This document shows, one piece after another, positions 1 through 12,000 of a DNA stretch of 64,000 nt. The translations under genes were made by a program, and so were the position numbers. The stretch's first letter is position 1. Each line of letters begins with the position of its first letter. The stretch is taken from assembly GCA_019155185.1 (NCBI GenBank), contig CM032798.1, forward strand, positions 17,801,121-17,865,120, in the 5' to 3' direction. The stretch comes from Beaufortia kweichowensis (lineage: Eukaryota; Chordata; Actinopteri; Cypriniformes; Gastromyzontidae). The notes under the pieces were generated by a model that saw only the letters and a list, made by a program, of their open reading frames with translations, had not been told where the DNA came from and searched no databases.

Positions 1-667
1 TAAATTACATTTCGTTCCATTTGTACAGCGATAAAATATTGATGTGATTTTTCTAAAATTCTCCTCATGCCTTTGTTTCTCCATCAGAAGATATCTCAGA
101 TTTCCTTCACTGTAAGTTTTTTCCACTTTTCTTCCGCTGGCGATTAGAGGATTATAGTTGTCAGTAAACACAGAAGGGCTTATGCCTTCCAGGCCTGAAG
201 GGAAATACTGTCAAATTAATGCAGCGTTTGCACCCAGCTGCCTGAGCGGACACTTCTGATTGACACGTCAACGCACTGCTCCTTCCAACCTTATCTGCTG
301 CTTTTCAAAGTACGTTCTTGCCGAGTCGAGCGTTTCGACGTAATCAAAAACTCCTGACATACAGCTTATTCAGACTTGTACTGTAAACCTCACTGTACTT
401 GACACACAATGTGTGAGAAGATATTTATTATTCCAAAACATTTTCCTCTTTTAGCTTTAAAAGGAAAAGAATAAAAGACTGCATGCAGCATTTTTATATT
501 TTTAGACCATTGTCTGAAACAATTGTTCTGGCAAACTATCCTCCATATTGTCTTGTACCTGCCTATATTTGGGACCATTAGGATGTTTTGCATTGTGACA
601 TTTGTGACTGCCTTTTTATTTTCATGAATACGATAATACAATATATGTCTTTACAAGACTTTACAAT

Positions 668-882
668 AAGGTTGTATTTGTTAACATAATTGCATTAGCT
701 ATAAACTAACAATGAGCAATATAGTTTTTCGGCATTTATTAATCTTTGTTAATCTTAGGGTTTGCTTGATTTTGATTCTGATTTTGAAAATGTAATTTTA
801 AATGCTCAAATTAACATTAACTAAAATAAAAAAAAAGTAATTCTTGTTACCTAAAAAAAACAATGTTAACAAATACAACCTT
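668..882. mobile_element. MITE-like element with 20-bp terminal inverted repeats
   Basis: The left end AAGGTTGTATTTGTTAACAT (668-687) is repeated as its exact reverse complement at 863-882. Interior contains 'caatgagcaatat' and 'atttattaatctttgttaat', typical of a short non-autonomous DNA transposon family abundant in cyprinids. It has no coding capacity. A related end recurs at 51250-51271. Confidence 0.75.
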
Positions 883-3800
883 TTAAAATGTTAACATATT
901 AATTCAACTTACAGAATTACAGTGTTGTTTACTACACAAAAGTGCTTTACAAATTACACTAGGTATTTACAACATACCGTTAGCATTATTTGAAATAATG
1001 CACAAAAGAAAATCACATCACATCTCATTGGCTGGTTGTTGGTTTTTGCAACAAACACCAACTTCAGGCTTCAGTCAGTTTATTTGCTCATGAATATGGC
1101 AGTGAACTGTTTCGGTCACGCCCGGTGAAACTAAATACCCATGATTCAGAAGATTTGGACCAATCAATGAAGAGGTTCAATTAAAAGGTGCAGGCCAGTA
1201 AATAAACCAATCAATGACCAAACCCCTTAAGTGATGAAAACGAAACCTTGAAACCCAACCCAAAACCTATTGGTGCTCAAAATAGACTTCATTTTCTTCA
1301 TGCAAACATCTACATGTGATTATTGATGAACTGAAATATGTCCAGTATTCCTTGAGTATTTTGTGAAATTCACCCAGTTTCACCCAATTCATCTTGAATG
1401 TAACCACATTGATTGTGTTGGATTGTGTTCGACGGTCTACAGATGAAGTTCCTTCTCACCTTCATGATGTTCTCCTGAGAGGCAGAACCAGGCATACCAG
1501 CTTTAAGTTCTCTCTGACTTCAGCAAACAGTGTAAACCGAGAAGCCAGTACGATCCATCATTTCAGTCTCCTTGACAACGTGTCCCGCTCAGCCTCTCCC
1601 TTACGCTCATCGCTGCGATGGGTGCGCAGATCTCCGCAACCAGATCGTGGTAAAAAGATAGCGTGTTTTTTGTTTCAGCTCATGCATCCTCCCTCTCGCT
1701 GTGTGCATGTGTGTGTGCTTTCCTCCTCTCCTCAACTCCATAGTGATTCAGAGAGGAGAGAGAGAAAGATGTGGTCCACTCCCTCTCTGGAAACATCCAA
1801 TGCTGGGCTTACACAAAACTAGCCCCCTCCCATCTGAATCCTCCTCACCTGCCCTGTGAAGCAAAACTCTCCCAGTGAAAATAGATTTGGCTCGAGCAGA
1901 AGGACACGAGAAAATAACATGTTATAAAACATAAATCTCTGACTCTGAGCATCTCTAAGGTGTTGTCTTTTTTCCTTCTGGCACGGTAGAGGCAGAGTCC
2001 AGCGTGAGCCCGAATGAGCTCGACACGTCCAGGATATAAATAATTCAGCATCCTTACAACTGCCTGGCAAGCCTGTGAACTAATCTATCAACTGAGACAG
2101 TCAGAGCAACTCGGGCAACCTCAGATTCAGAGGACCTTCCCATAGAAAAGAAGAATCAGGAGATCTTTTAATCATCCTTTTAAAATTGCAATTGGGATTA
2201 AATGGAGACTTTACCCCAGTAATTTCATATGTGTCTCCATGAAAGATCTAAACAATATCAAGTCTGCAATCAAACAGGACTTATATCTTATATTTTAAAC
2301 TACATTTTTTTCAGATCCTTTCAAGATAAAGAGGAAAGAGACTATGGGCAATTACAGCGTTATGGATGTGACATTTTCAGTCAAAACTTGAAATATAAAT
2401 TCTCACAGAATGTATTTGTTGCCAATATATTGAATCATTATATTTTCCTAAAGCCTTGTTGATAGAGTCCAGACATCAGAAAAATATCAGTCTATGCACA
2501 AGTCAAAAATTGAAATGTTTACATGTGTTTGTGTTATGGATGTGACAAAAACACGTTTTAAAGGCAACATTTTTTGTAGGATTTCTGTAAATGAAAAAAT
2601 TCACAAAACAGAAGCATAATACATAATACACAAATGAAAAAGAGATGACTTCTCAAAGAACATAAATAACTTTTTATTTTAATTGTCATGTGTTCATTTA
2701 TGTGGAATATGGACTATTATGTATGTGACAATTGTGAAAACAGCACTTTACCTGACTATGAAAAATCATAATTTAAACATAAACAAATGCATTCATGTCT
2801 ATTTAAGGAATTTCAAACAAATCATATAAGACTAAACCAAGAGCTTTAAGTCTTCAAAAGACCATTCTTTGAGTAATAAGATTTTCCTCTGGGTTTAATC
2901 TATAGACGTTCATGGAAATAAAGCACATGCCGCCTGCAGCAGGAGAGGTCTGCTGAATCTCAGCTCACGTATGCACTATAATTACTGTCGATACTCATGA
3001 GATGCCATTGACCTCCCTCACTGGGATTTTTATCATTGCTTATACCTCAGCCAGTTTTCTGCTCTCTGTGATTACAGACTTTACAGATTTGACAGGAAAT
3101 GCTGTTGGGTTTCAGGGCATCCCTTCCATAACTTCAACAGAGGAACAAGAGCAAAAGAAACAGATAATGACCCTGACCGCATAACTGTAGGTTAGAATAG
3201 AGGTCACATTCAGCATGATATCCATTCGATAAACTCCAACCGCTCCATCACCACACAGCTGCAAGACACTGTGAATCACCGCTATGACTTTCAACATACA
3301 GTAGAGCAAAGGAGAAAAATTACTCAACGCATGCATTATGCAATACAGATACTTGCGATTAGGGATGTGGACGAATTATTAAGACCAGCAAACCAGTTTA
3401 AGATGATTTAAGGTTACTTAAGATTAGATTAAGACCATAGACAACACACCCTAATAAACCCTATCTAGTGTATATTACTGTTATACAAAAAATATGTAGT
3501 GTCGTTTTAATTCAATACTTGGGCAAAAACTAAGAGCGAGAGACGTACAGTAGATGGCCTTCTAGTCCAGACGACAGGTCTGAGTCATGTCTCCAGAGAC
3601 AGACGCGGTAGGCAGGACGTAATATATAATGGAAACGAATGTGTCCTGCTCTCACGAAGGACCATTACAGCCAGAAGTGAAACTTAGTTTTGGCCTTGGC
3701 ATTTATATGTGCTGTTTCTGTAATGATTTCCAGGTCCTGGTATTCTAAAATTTAGCAGCAGACACTATCTGAAGTAATTTATGGTACATGTCCAGTATAA

Positions 3801-4316
3801 AAATTGTCAAATTAGTATCGTAATTGTGATATAACAACAATTTCAAAGCAATATTTGATAGTTGGAACCCAGAGGAAACTTTATTGATCAGATGTTGATC
3901 ATTCATAGTTGGATTTTTTTTTTTCATACTGAAATCTTCAATAATATTGATTTTTGATTGCAACTTGACAGTCACTTCTGAAATGCTAATGAAGACATTT
4001 GTGGATTTGAGGTTTCTGACTCTTTTTCTCATTGATATCTATGAGAAATAACTAAGATATTTAAAAAATCATCTACGATTTTTCTTTTTTATATAGAAAG
4101 AGAAAATTAATTTAATCTAACCAATCACTACACTTGAATAAGCATATGATAAACCACTGCTTACTTTATTTTTTGTAAAATCTTCTATGCATTGATTTTG
4201 ACATATACAGTAGATAATATAGTTTTCATTTAAATATGTTTAATTTATTTGCTATTTAAATAAATACAAATGCATATTAATTAGAGATTTCACTTGGAGT
4301 AACCAACAGCATCTTT

Positions 4317-4422
4317 TAGCTCAATGCCATGGATTGGTCTCGATGTACTCCTTGTGGAGATCAAACCAGCAACTTTCCAGTTAGCAACCCTGAGTTTTAA
4401 CCACTACACCAGACTCTGATTA
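4317..4422 (-). mobile_element. tRNA-derived SINE fragment
   Basis: The minus strand reads like a tRNA-related SINE head: an A-box-like 'GTAGTGGTTAAAACTCAGGG' followed by 'GTTGCTGGTTTGATCTCC', a B-box-like segment. No intact tRNA cloverleaf is expected. The 3' extent is unclear. Confidence 0.55.
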
Positions 4423-5606
4423 TGGTAAACAGAGATCATATTTCTGCTTTACAACAGCTAAATCCATCTTTTGTACGCATAAGTGAGAGGAGCTGTCAAA
4501 ATCCAGCTAGTTGGCATTTTCAGCATCTTTATAGATTTTGTCCAGCACAGAAACTCAGAGCTAAACCATCCCAGCAACACCATCGCCAGCATCATTAAGG
4601 GACCGGTTGACTCCCGTAAGACTCATTAGAGTCTCTCTACCTGCTTCATCGCCTGCCCTCACTGTCCACGGTGAAATGACATCTCCAACCACACAAAATA
4701 CAGCGTTCAGAAACCTGATCGGACTATATCAACACGCAAACAAACGTAACACATGTATTATTAATGGATATGTAGATTGGCTGTGATTTTCACGAGTGTC
4801 CCGTTTCACGATCCTGACTCATTCCCACCCGCTGCGCGCGAGCAGGAACGTGTTTGAGGTTTAAGGTCAGTGTATGTGTGTGGGCGTCAAACACACAGCG
4901 AGCGTCTCATGAGTGTTTAGCGTGTGTGCCGTGCTTCTGTCTGCAGGATATCACACTTTAAACCCCAGGAAAGATCACACAGTCAGCCTGACTTTGATAA
5001 AAGGGCAGAAATGTGCCAGTAGGTTGCACGGGAAGATCTGAAACAAGCAGGAATTGATATTAATGGAGGGGTTTCCACACCAGTGACTTACACAAGGACT
5101 GTGATTGTATTGGAAAAGGCAAGGTCTCATTATGAGACAGACACAAGAATGAAAAATAATGAAAAAAGTTAAAGGCTAGAGCATTTTGATGAGTGATTTA
5201 TGAAGAAAAAGCATTTATATTACTTCCTTCATCTAAGCCTGAAAAAGTGTTTTGGAAACAATCTTTCTTACTGGATCATGAAATTAGATTTAGAGATCCA
5301 CAGAAAGGAAGTTTTTTTATTACAATCACTAGTGTCATGTTGGAGTAACTAATTTAAATAACTTAATAACTACATTTTAACTACCTTCTGATTAATCAGG
5401 GCCTTGTTGAAGTGCAACAGTACATATACTATCAAAATATAATCTGATTAAGTTTTTCTATGTGGTCGACAACAGTAATTGGCTACAATATTACTTATAT
5501 TTACTTACTTATACAATATTACTATTTTATTTTATTTTTACTAATATTATTATTTTTTATTTTATATTTAAGTAACACATATCTTAATAATTATAGCTGC
5601 AACTTT

Positions 5607-5735
5607 TGCCTCTCTATTGCCAACTCAATTTAATACATAAAACTGCATGTTACTTATTTCTTTACTGTACATGGCTTGAAAACAACATACATTTCTCACA
5701 AAATTTGACCGGACAGCTCAACTTCCCAAGCACAT
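5607..5735. repeat. Dispersed repeat copy (related to 53920-54025)
   Basis: The segment 'gcctctctattgccaactca' ... 'tttgaccggacagctca' resembles 53923-54018 ('gcctctccattgccatctct' ... 'tctgacccgatagctcaa') in the same orientation, with matching intervening 'ataaaa' and 'catttct' blocks. Family unknown. Confidence 0.5.
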
Positions 5736-6725
5736 CATTTTACTGGGGTTAAATCACTGTTAACACATGGGTTTGAATGGGTTATTCCACATTCATGTTG
5801 TGACAGAATCATCGTAACACATTAAAGATTTAAGCTGTTCTGTCCTTGGACTCAGTGATTAGTTTCTATAGTAGATCTTAATAACAGCACAATGGATCCA
5901 CTTACAACTTAACTGCTGACAGCATAATACTAAATTACCCCATCAATCTAGTAATTCACCTCTATATAGTCTTAAGGAAAGGACATCTGGCTGTGATTTT
6001 TTTTTTACTGTTACTGTAGTTCTCTTTACATGATAACAGTCAGAATTTTAATAAAGCCAGAACTTTCTTAAAATTCAGAGCTGTCTTTATGGGTTGAAAA
6101 CACATTATGATGGTAATGAATGCAGAATAATTGCTTTAATATTTTCTTTTTCAGGAGATTTTAACAGTCAGATGGACAAGCAGTTCACCATCCCAAGCTG
6201 TATTTCCAGCAATCCATGATCTCATGAATATTTACCCAAAGTTTACCTACAAACAGTGTGAACTCTTGTGAATACCTGAATAATAATTAACCCAATATGA
6301 TAACCCAGGATACTGTTTACCCAAGATTTAAAATGGACTAACAGGAGATGTATGTGATGATTAGACTATCTGAGGACTCGATCGCTCTTGAGCAGAACCT
6401 CTTGAGAACACCCACCGGCATCTACTGTGATAAAAGATTTAGCTCAAAGTCCTCTACGGCTAAACAGAGCTCATTTAAAAAGCCTGAGAAATGAAACAGA
6501 CGCTTTGATCGAATGTTCACTGCACCTTTACAACAGCATGGATGCTATATTCACAGGTAGTGGTCTGCTTATATAATTGGGAGAAGACCTCAAGGTTTAC
6601 GCAGCAGAATGATTTATATTTTTATCAAAGTACACAGGGAGTGTTAGAGAGGAAGATGATCAATTATTATGGACAGAGGCAGAGCACACTTTCCTCTGTT
6701 TAACTCCCATGTGACTCATTTCACT

Positions 6726-6731
<6 letters not shown>

Positions 6732-6809
<78 letters not shown>

Positions 6810-6819
6810 GAGGAGGAGT

Positions 6820-6859
<40 letters not shown>

Positions 6860-6876
6860 TGAGGAGGAGGAGGAGT

Positions 6877-6973
<97 letters not shown>
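6732..6973. repeat. Compound (GA)n microsatellite, about 240 bp
   Basis: Uninterrupted GA runs are broken twice by an almost identical interruption, 'gaggaggaggagtgagtgag', around 6805-6825 and 6861-6882, indicating internal duplication of an interrupted block. The Ser/Leu and Arg/Glu open frames here are artefacts of the repeat. Confidence 0.97.
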
Positions 6974-6974
<1 letters not shown>

Positions 6975-7511
6975 ACATCTACATGCTACAGTACACAGTA
7001 CACAGGGATGAAGAAATGCTTTACTGCATTCTCTAGTATGCATGACATGGCATGTGCTTGTAGATATACTTGAAAGTTACTATTATGTATCTGTCATGTA
7101 AAAAAGTAAGATTTTTGAATACTGACATTATTGTAGTAAATATTAAGCACAATTTGGATTTCATAATTAGATTTAAACAGCTTTGGAAAAAAATAAGGAG
7201 ACCAACATTTTCACATGTTGTACAGCCATTCAGTCCAATGTCTGTTGAAAAATAAAATAAACCTCATGAGTGACAGAAAGTCACCCAACAGCAATATTAA
7301 AAAGTTTTCTTTGCAGGATTCAAGATCAGAAAACACCTGTTCTGAATCTTTCTGTCACTTGGGCAAAATCATTGGGTGAAGTGCTCCTTAATGTGCTTTA
7401 TCATGAATAAAACACAACTATTGACCAATGAGAATCATAACTGGAAAAAAACAAACCATTTTTGTTTGTCAGACGAGATATTTTGAAGAAACTTTTGTGT
7501 TACTAGTAGAT

Positions 7512-7665
7512 CTCCACTGGTGGAGCATTGAGTTAGCAGCGCAAGAGGTCATGGGGTTCATTGTCAGGGATACACAGACATACTGTTGTCTATGTAAAAT
7601 GTATAAATTGTAATGCTCTGTAAGTTGCTTTGGTTAAAAGCATCTGCCAAAAGCACAAATGTAAT
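7512..7665 (+). mobile_element. tRNA-derived SINE (DANA/HE1-like)
   Basis: Head 'ctggtggagcattgagttag' and 'gcgcaagaggtcatggggtt' resemble tRNA A and B boxes of fish SINEs; the tail 'agttgctttggttaaaagca' followed by 'tctgccaaaagcacaaatgt' is the characteristic 3' end. Confidence 0.75.
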
Positions 7666-8989
7666 ATTGATTTCAGAGCACTCATTCATTATAAATCTGC
7701 GTCGCCACTCATGTAACAGTCTGCAGAATTGCAGCTTAAACATGCGACTGACTCACTTTTCGTTAAACATGATTATGATACTTCCTCGAACATGTAAGAT
7801 TACTAAAAGCATTCACTCGTGAATGACAACGACATGCATTTTTATAGTAATGATAACACATTACACAATCACCACAAGCACAAACTGTGTGTGTGTTGAA
7901 CTGTTGTGCGTTCAGCGTTACAGGTGGATCTGTGCTGAGGGGAAAAGGGCAACAGTCAGCAGCTACTGTCAATATCAGCGCTCAGGCTTACCCGTTCCAT
8001 TTTATCTCTTCTTTTAAGCCAGATCATGGCTGAGTAATCCTTCTGTTGAACGGTGCTGTAGATGGTGTTACCCGCCCGGGTGTGAGAAGCAGAGAAGATG
8101 CCCATTTCGGGCTGAACCTTTAGCCCCGGACCCTCCGATACAAACCTCTTATCATGCATTTTGAAGGTATCCAAATACTTCACACTACACTAAATCTTCA
8201 AGGAATGTTCCAGATGCCATACACTGGTCACCCCCAGGGACAAGATGTCAGGCGGGTCCAAGCTCTGCTGGAGTCTGTGCTGGAATGAGCTGTGTCTTGC
8301 ATTTCTACAACACTTGCTGAAAGGGGTCTCCCTGCCCTGATGGGAGGGGCTGGAACATTCTGAGTGAAAGTGTTGGGTGGTGGATGCAGACACCCCGAAA
8401 CAGTGTGTTTGTGCGAATCTGTGATGCATGACTGCCAATGTCTCACACACACACACATAAAGACACCGGTGCATATTAAACCAGCTGCAGAGAAATTCAA
8501 TGAAGTATTCATCTGACCCTGCCCAGACGTTCAGCACACTTTCTCTGCACACTCATTCAAAAACAAATATGCATCCAATAGTACAGCATGATGAGACGAA
8601 ATGATTTTGTAATAAAATTTTACACTGGAGAAAGCGGATGTGATCATGTTTTATTGCTTCATATTTCCTCTTTTGCTTAGCATCTCATTTCTCCTTTGTG
8701 AACTATGAAGCCAATCTATTATGATCAGAGAGATAAGCAATACGTCAGCACAATATTGATGGGACTCGTGATATATTGAAGGGACAAATGTCAAGCAATG
8801 TTCATTTTTTAATAACTAGCAGTCTGTCAATCTAATCGAAAAGCAAAATGCCACTTTAGTTATGTGGCTTGTTTGTTTGGAGACACTTTTGTAGCCAATA
8901 AAAGATCATGATGAAGAGCAAAATGGATATTTGACTGTCAGTTGCGTTTTATCAACTTAGTCTTAGATGTTTCTCCTAAAATGGCAGAT

Positions 8990-9195
8990 AGGACAAATAA
9001 AAACAGAAAGAAATGAGACAATTGTTAAACTACAGAATTGAGTTGAGTTTGTGTCATTGTTGAGATCTCTTCTCAAACTCTAACGACAGTGACATTTGTG
9101 AGATTTCTGACTCTTTTTCACAGGAGAAATATATGAGACAAAAGTTTCCATTTGCTCTCCATTTAATCTTGTTGAAGTCTAGGAGAAATAAATTA
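8990..9195 (-). repeat. Dispersed repeat, reverse copy
   Basis: Its reverse complement ('gattaaatggagagcaaatg', 'gaaaaagagtcagaaatctc', 'gagatctcaacaatgacaca') closely matches the forward sequence at 55868-56025. A third, partial copy lies at 54262-54345. No terminal repeats or coding capacity are obvious. Confidence 0.7.
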
Positions 9196-11089
9196 TATAG
9201 AAAAGAGATTTCAGTTGTGATTTTTCTTTCTGTAACATTAACTAGCAGCCCACGAGAAATAAGGAAAAATCATTTTAGAAACTATTCAATTATGGTCATG
9301 TTGAATAAAAAGATAGTTATTCCCTAGTTCTCTGTTTTACTCATTTCTTCAGACGGTGCTTTTCCCCGCACGCTCTGCACAATGAATACTAATACATCCT
9401 GTTAGCATGATTAAACCACTGACTCAGCACTTTATACCATTCTCTCTGCCTCTCAAACACAATCAGGCCTTTAGCAGTGATCCCATCGACCAAATGGACA
9501 GAATATGTAAATGTGCCGTCCCGTGCCATCCAAATCCTCCGGGAAGCCTATCGACAACTCACATCAAACACTGCGGAAAGCTCTTACGCAACCAAACTCT
9601 GAGCAGTCCGTTTGGACACTTACTTGAAAGATTTTACTTTCATCATTAAAAACAAGACTAAATTTGGTATAAAGAGCTCTTAGATCAATTTAAAGCAGCC
9701 TCATTTCGTTCCAGCACCTTCCTGTTAAAGCACAGCTAGTATAGAACAATGGAGAGGATTAAGAAGCGTTATATATCAGGACTAGATTACCGGAACTAAA
9801 GCCTCGTGGGATTCAAAACTTAATTTATTTTTATGGTCTTCATAGGGCAGGAGGTGCAAATCAGTCTTGCGTGTGAAGCGTACGTGCAGGTTTATGTGTA
9901 CATGCTTTTAAGGATGAAGGATTCATAAGACGAGCTTGTTATTTAGTTGTTAACTTGTATAAACAAGACGACAGCATATAAATAGTATAAATATTAATTA
10001 ATGATCAATTTTATTGCGTAGGTTTAAGTGATGTACAAGCCTGAGGTGTGTCGGGTTTCAAAGCATATGCTGAATTATGCATGTGTATTAAAATAAATCT
10101 GCAAAAATCAATGATGACATCAAGCGTCCATGGATATGAAAGTTCTTTATTAAATCCGTATTAGTTTTACATTCATGTGTAAACACCACTGGTATGAGGC
10201 AGACGCAGTTTAACAGGTGAGAATATTTACCATGCTACCTACAGTATCCATAAAATGAACCTTTTCAAACCATCAGAAACCTTTCACGGCACTCCTCTGA
10301 ACTGGTTTGAAACATCTGAATGTGCAGAATAAGATAATGTTTGACATCTACATTATCCCATAATGATCTTGATAATGGACACTTGCTTACATAAGCCTTG
10401 TAAATGGAACATCTTGGTAAATCAAGACCTTATTATTGGCTATTACAGGCCATTTGTATTTTCCTAATTGATTATAATAATACAGAAGTATTACATGGAA
10501 GGTATTAGGAGAATATTGCACAGTTTGTGTGTGTAATGCAAGCTACTTGGAGTGTTTTACAATAAAATCCTACAAAATTGAAGTGCTATTGGTCAAATTA
10601 GAGGATTGGTCCAAATCACAATGCTGGATCTTATAACTTTGATTAGATTTGAGATTTTAGGAATGACTGCAAAACAAGAGACATTAAAAATGCATCACAG
10701 GAAGGGTGGAGTCACACACATATTACAATTGTCATAAATCACAAATTTACTGCAGCAAAACACATACGATCATATCTTTTCAGATAATCATTTCTGGTTT
10801 GTCATGCCCAGTATCTAACAGCTCGGATACACGCAGTTCTGCTTATAAGTTTATAGAACTGTATCAAAGATGAATTCAATATTGGCAGAAATTGTCTTCT
10901 GGAAAACAGTTGGTGCTGAAGGGTTATGTGTCAAATGTTAAAATTGTTGGCATGTAAACATGGTCCAAAATTAACATGCCAATGGAGGATAAAAAGTAAA
11001 GCGCACAAGTGCATTAAACAATTTATACTTGACAATGAGGTTATTTAATTATTATTATTATTGTTATTTTAGCACCTGTCCATCCAGTC

Positions 11090-11173
11090 TTAAAGGAATA
11101 CTTCACCCAAATATGAAAATATACTTTATACAGTAAATTATACATTTTCATATTTGGGTGAACTATTCCTTTA
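11090..11173. mobile_element. Short MITE with long inverted repeats
   Basis: 'taaaggaatacttcacccaa' (11091-11110) is mirrored by 'tttgggtgaactattccttt' at the right end; the arms are about 29 bp around a 25-bp centre. This is the 'ggatagttcaccca' family common in cyprinid genomes. Confidence 0.85.
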
Positions 11174-11814
11174 ACAAAAATAACAGTAAACTAATTTGGC
11201 ATGCTAGAAAGAGAGACTCAATTCTGAGACTGGGCTCAAGCTCTGCGCTAACGCCCCCAGACATCAGAATTGAATAAAATTGGCTAAATTAAAACAGATG
11301 AGGACGAAGGAAGAAGTGTGCCGGATGAACTGTCTCAGGAGAAAAGTAGGCAGCTGCTTATCTACGTTTGACATAATGATTGATAGAACCAAACCAAACT
11401 TACGTTTCATGAGATAAACACATTTTGGTGAAACTGCACCCGTCACAGAAACAACAATGCCTATTTGATTTTGTTCGAATATTCCGCAGACATAATTTCT
11501 AGATTTATAGACACCCTTAATAAACTTTGGCAAAAGATGTTAGATGAGTTGTGTTTTAGTAGCCGGTTTGATTTAAACCATGTGTCGTTTCTCAGTCCCA
11601 AATCAAATGATCAGCCAGCTGGGAAGTAAAACCATCTGGCATTCTGGCAAGTGTTTTTTGGACCCTGTTTCTAAAGGAAAAATCTGGCTTAACATTATAA
11701 ATACAAAGTTTGAAAGCTTTTTTGTTAGACAATCACATGCTCAACAACTTCCCAGGCACATCTACAGTACTGGCGATTATAACGACGGATTATTCGGACT
11801 ACAGGGTAGTACAG

Positions 11815-12000
11815 ATTGATATTTCAAAATATTTCTTTATTTAAAATACGTCCATGGCTATATAGAATTTCTGAAGCAAACATTTGAATGCAGAGTCATA
11901 TAGAAGTTTTTCAGCATACCTCACAATATTCACATAGTGTACAGTCCTCGTTGATCTCTGAAAGCAGCTCAGGATCTCTGTGTAAACAGTTCGCAGTCCT
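11815..12000 (-). other. cep170: cep170 3' UTR with AATAAA polyadenylation signal
   Basis: Downstream of the TAA stop (12003-12001) a minus-strand AATAAA occurs at 11841-11836, about 160 nt into the UTR. The exact cleavage site is inferred to lie 10-25 nt further left. Confidence 0.6.

Larger units (their letters stand above)
1..11814. other. Gene-poor region downstream of cep170
   Basis: No protein-coding exon or RNA gene is recognisable on either strand. Open frames up to 142 codons (for example 1394-1822 plus strand, 8190-8552 minus strand) show no family motif or flanking splice logic. The region holds dispersed repeats described separately (an inverted-repeat element at 668-882, SINE copies at about 4317-4422 and 7512-7665, a dispersed repeat at 8990-9195, a MITE at 11090-11173) and a large (GA)n tract. 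Confidence 0.6.

Noticed and set aside
1394..1822. 142-codon plus-strand open frame
   Set aside because: No domain, no conserved motif, no flanking splice logic; probably chance.
6660..7073. Ser/Leu-rich and Arg/Glu-rich open frames
   Set aside because: Generated entirely by the (GA)n tract; no codon structure outside it.
8190..8552. 120-codon minus-strand open frame
   Set aside because: No recognisable family, splice partners or start context; length is within chance expectation for this region.
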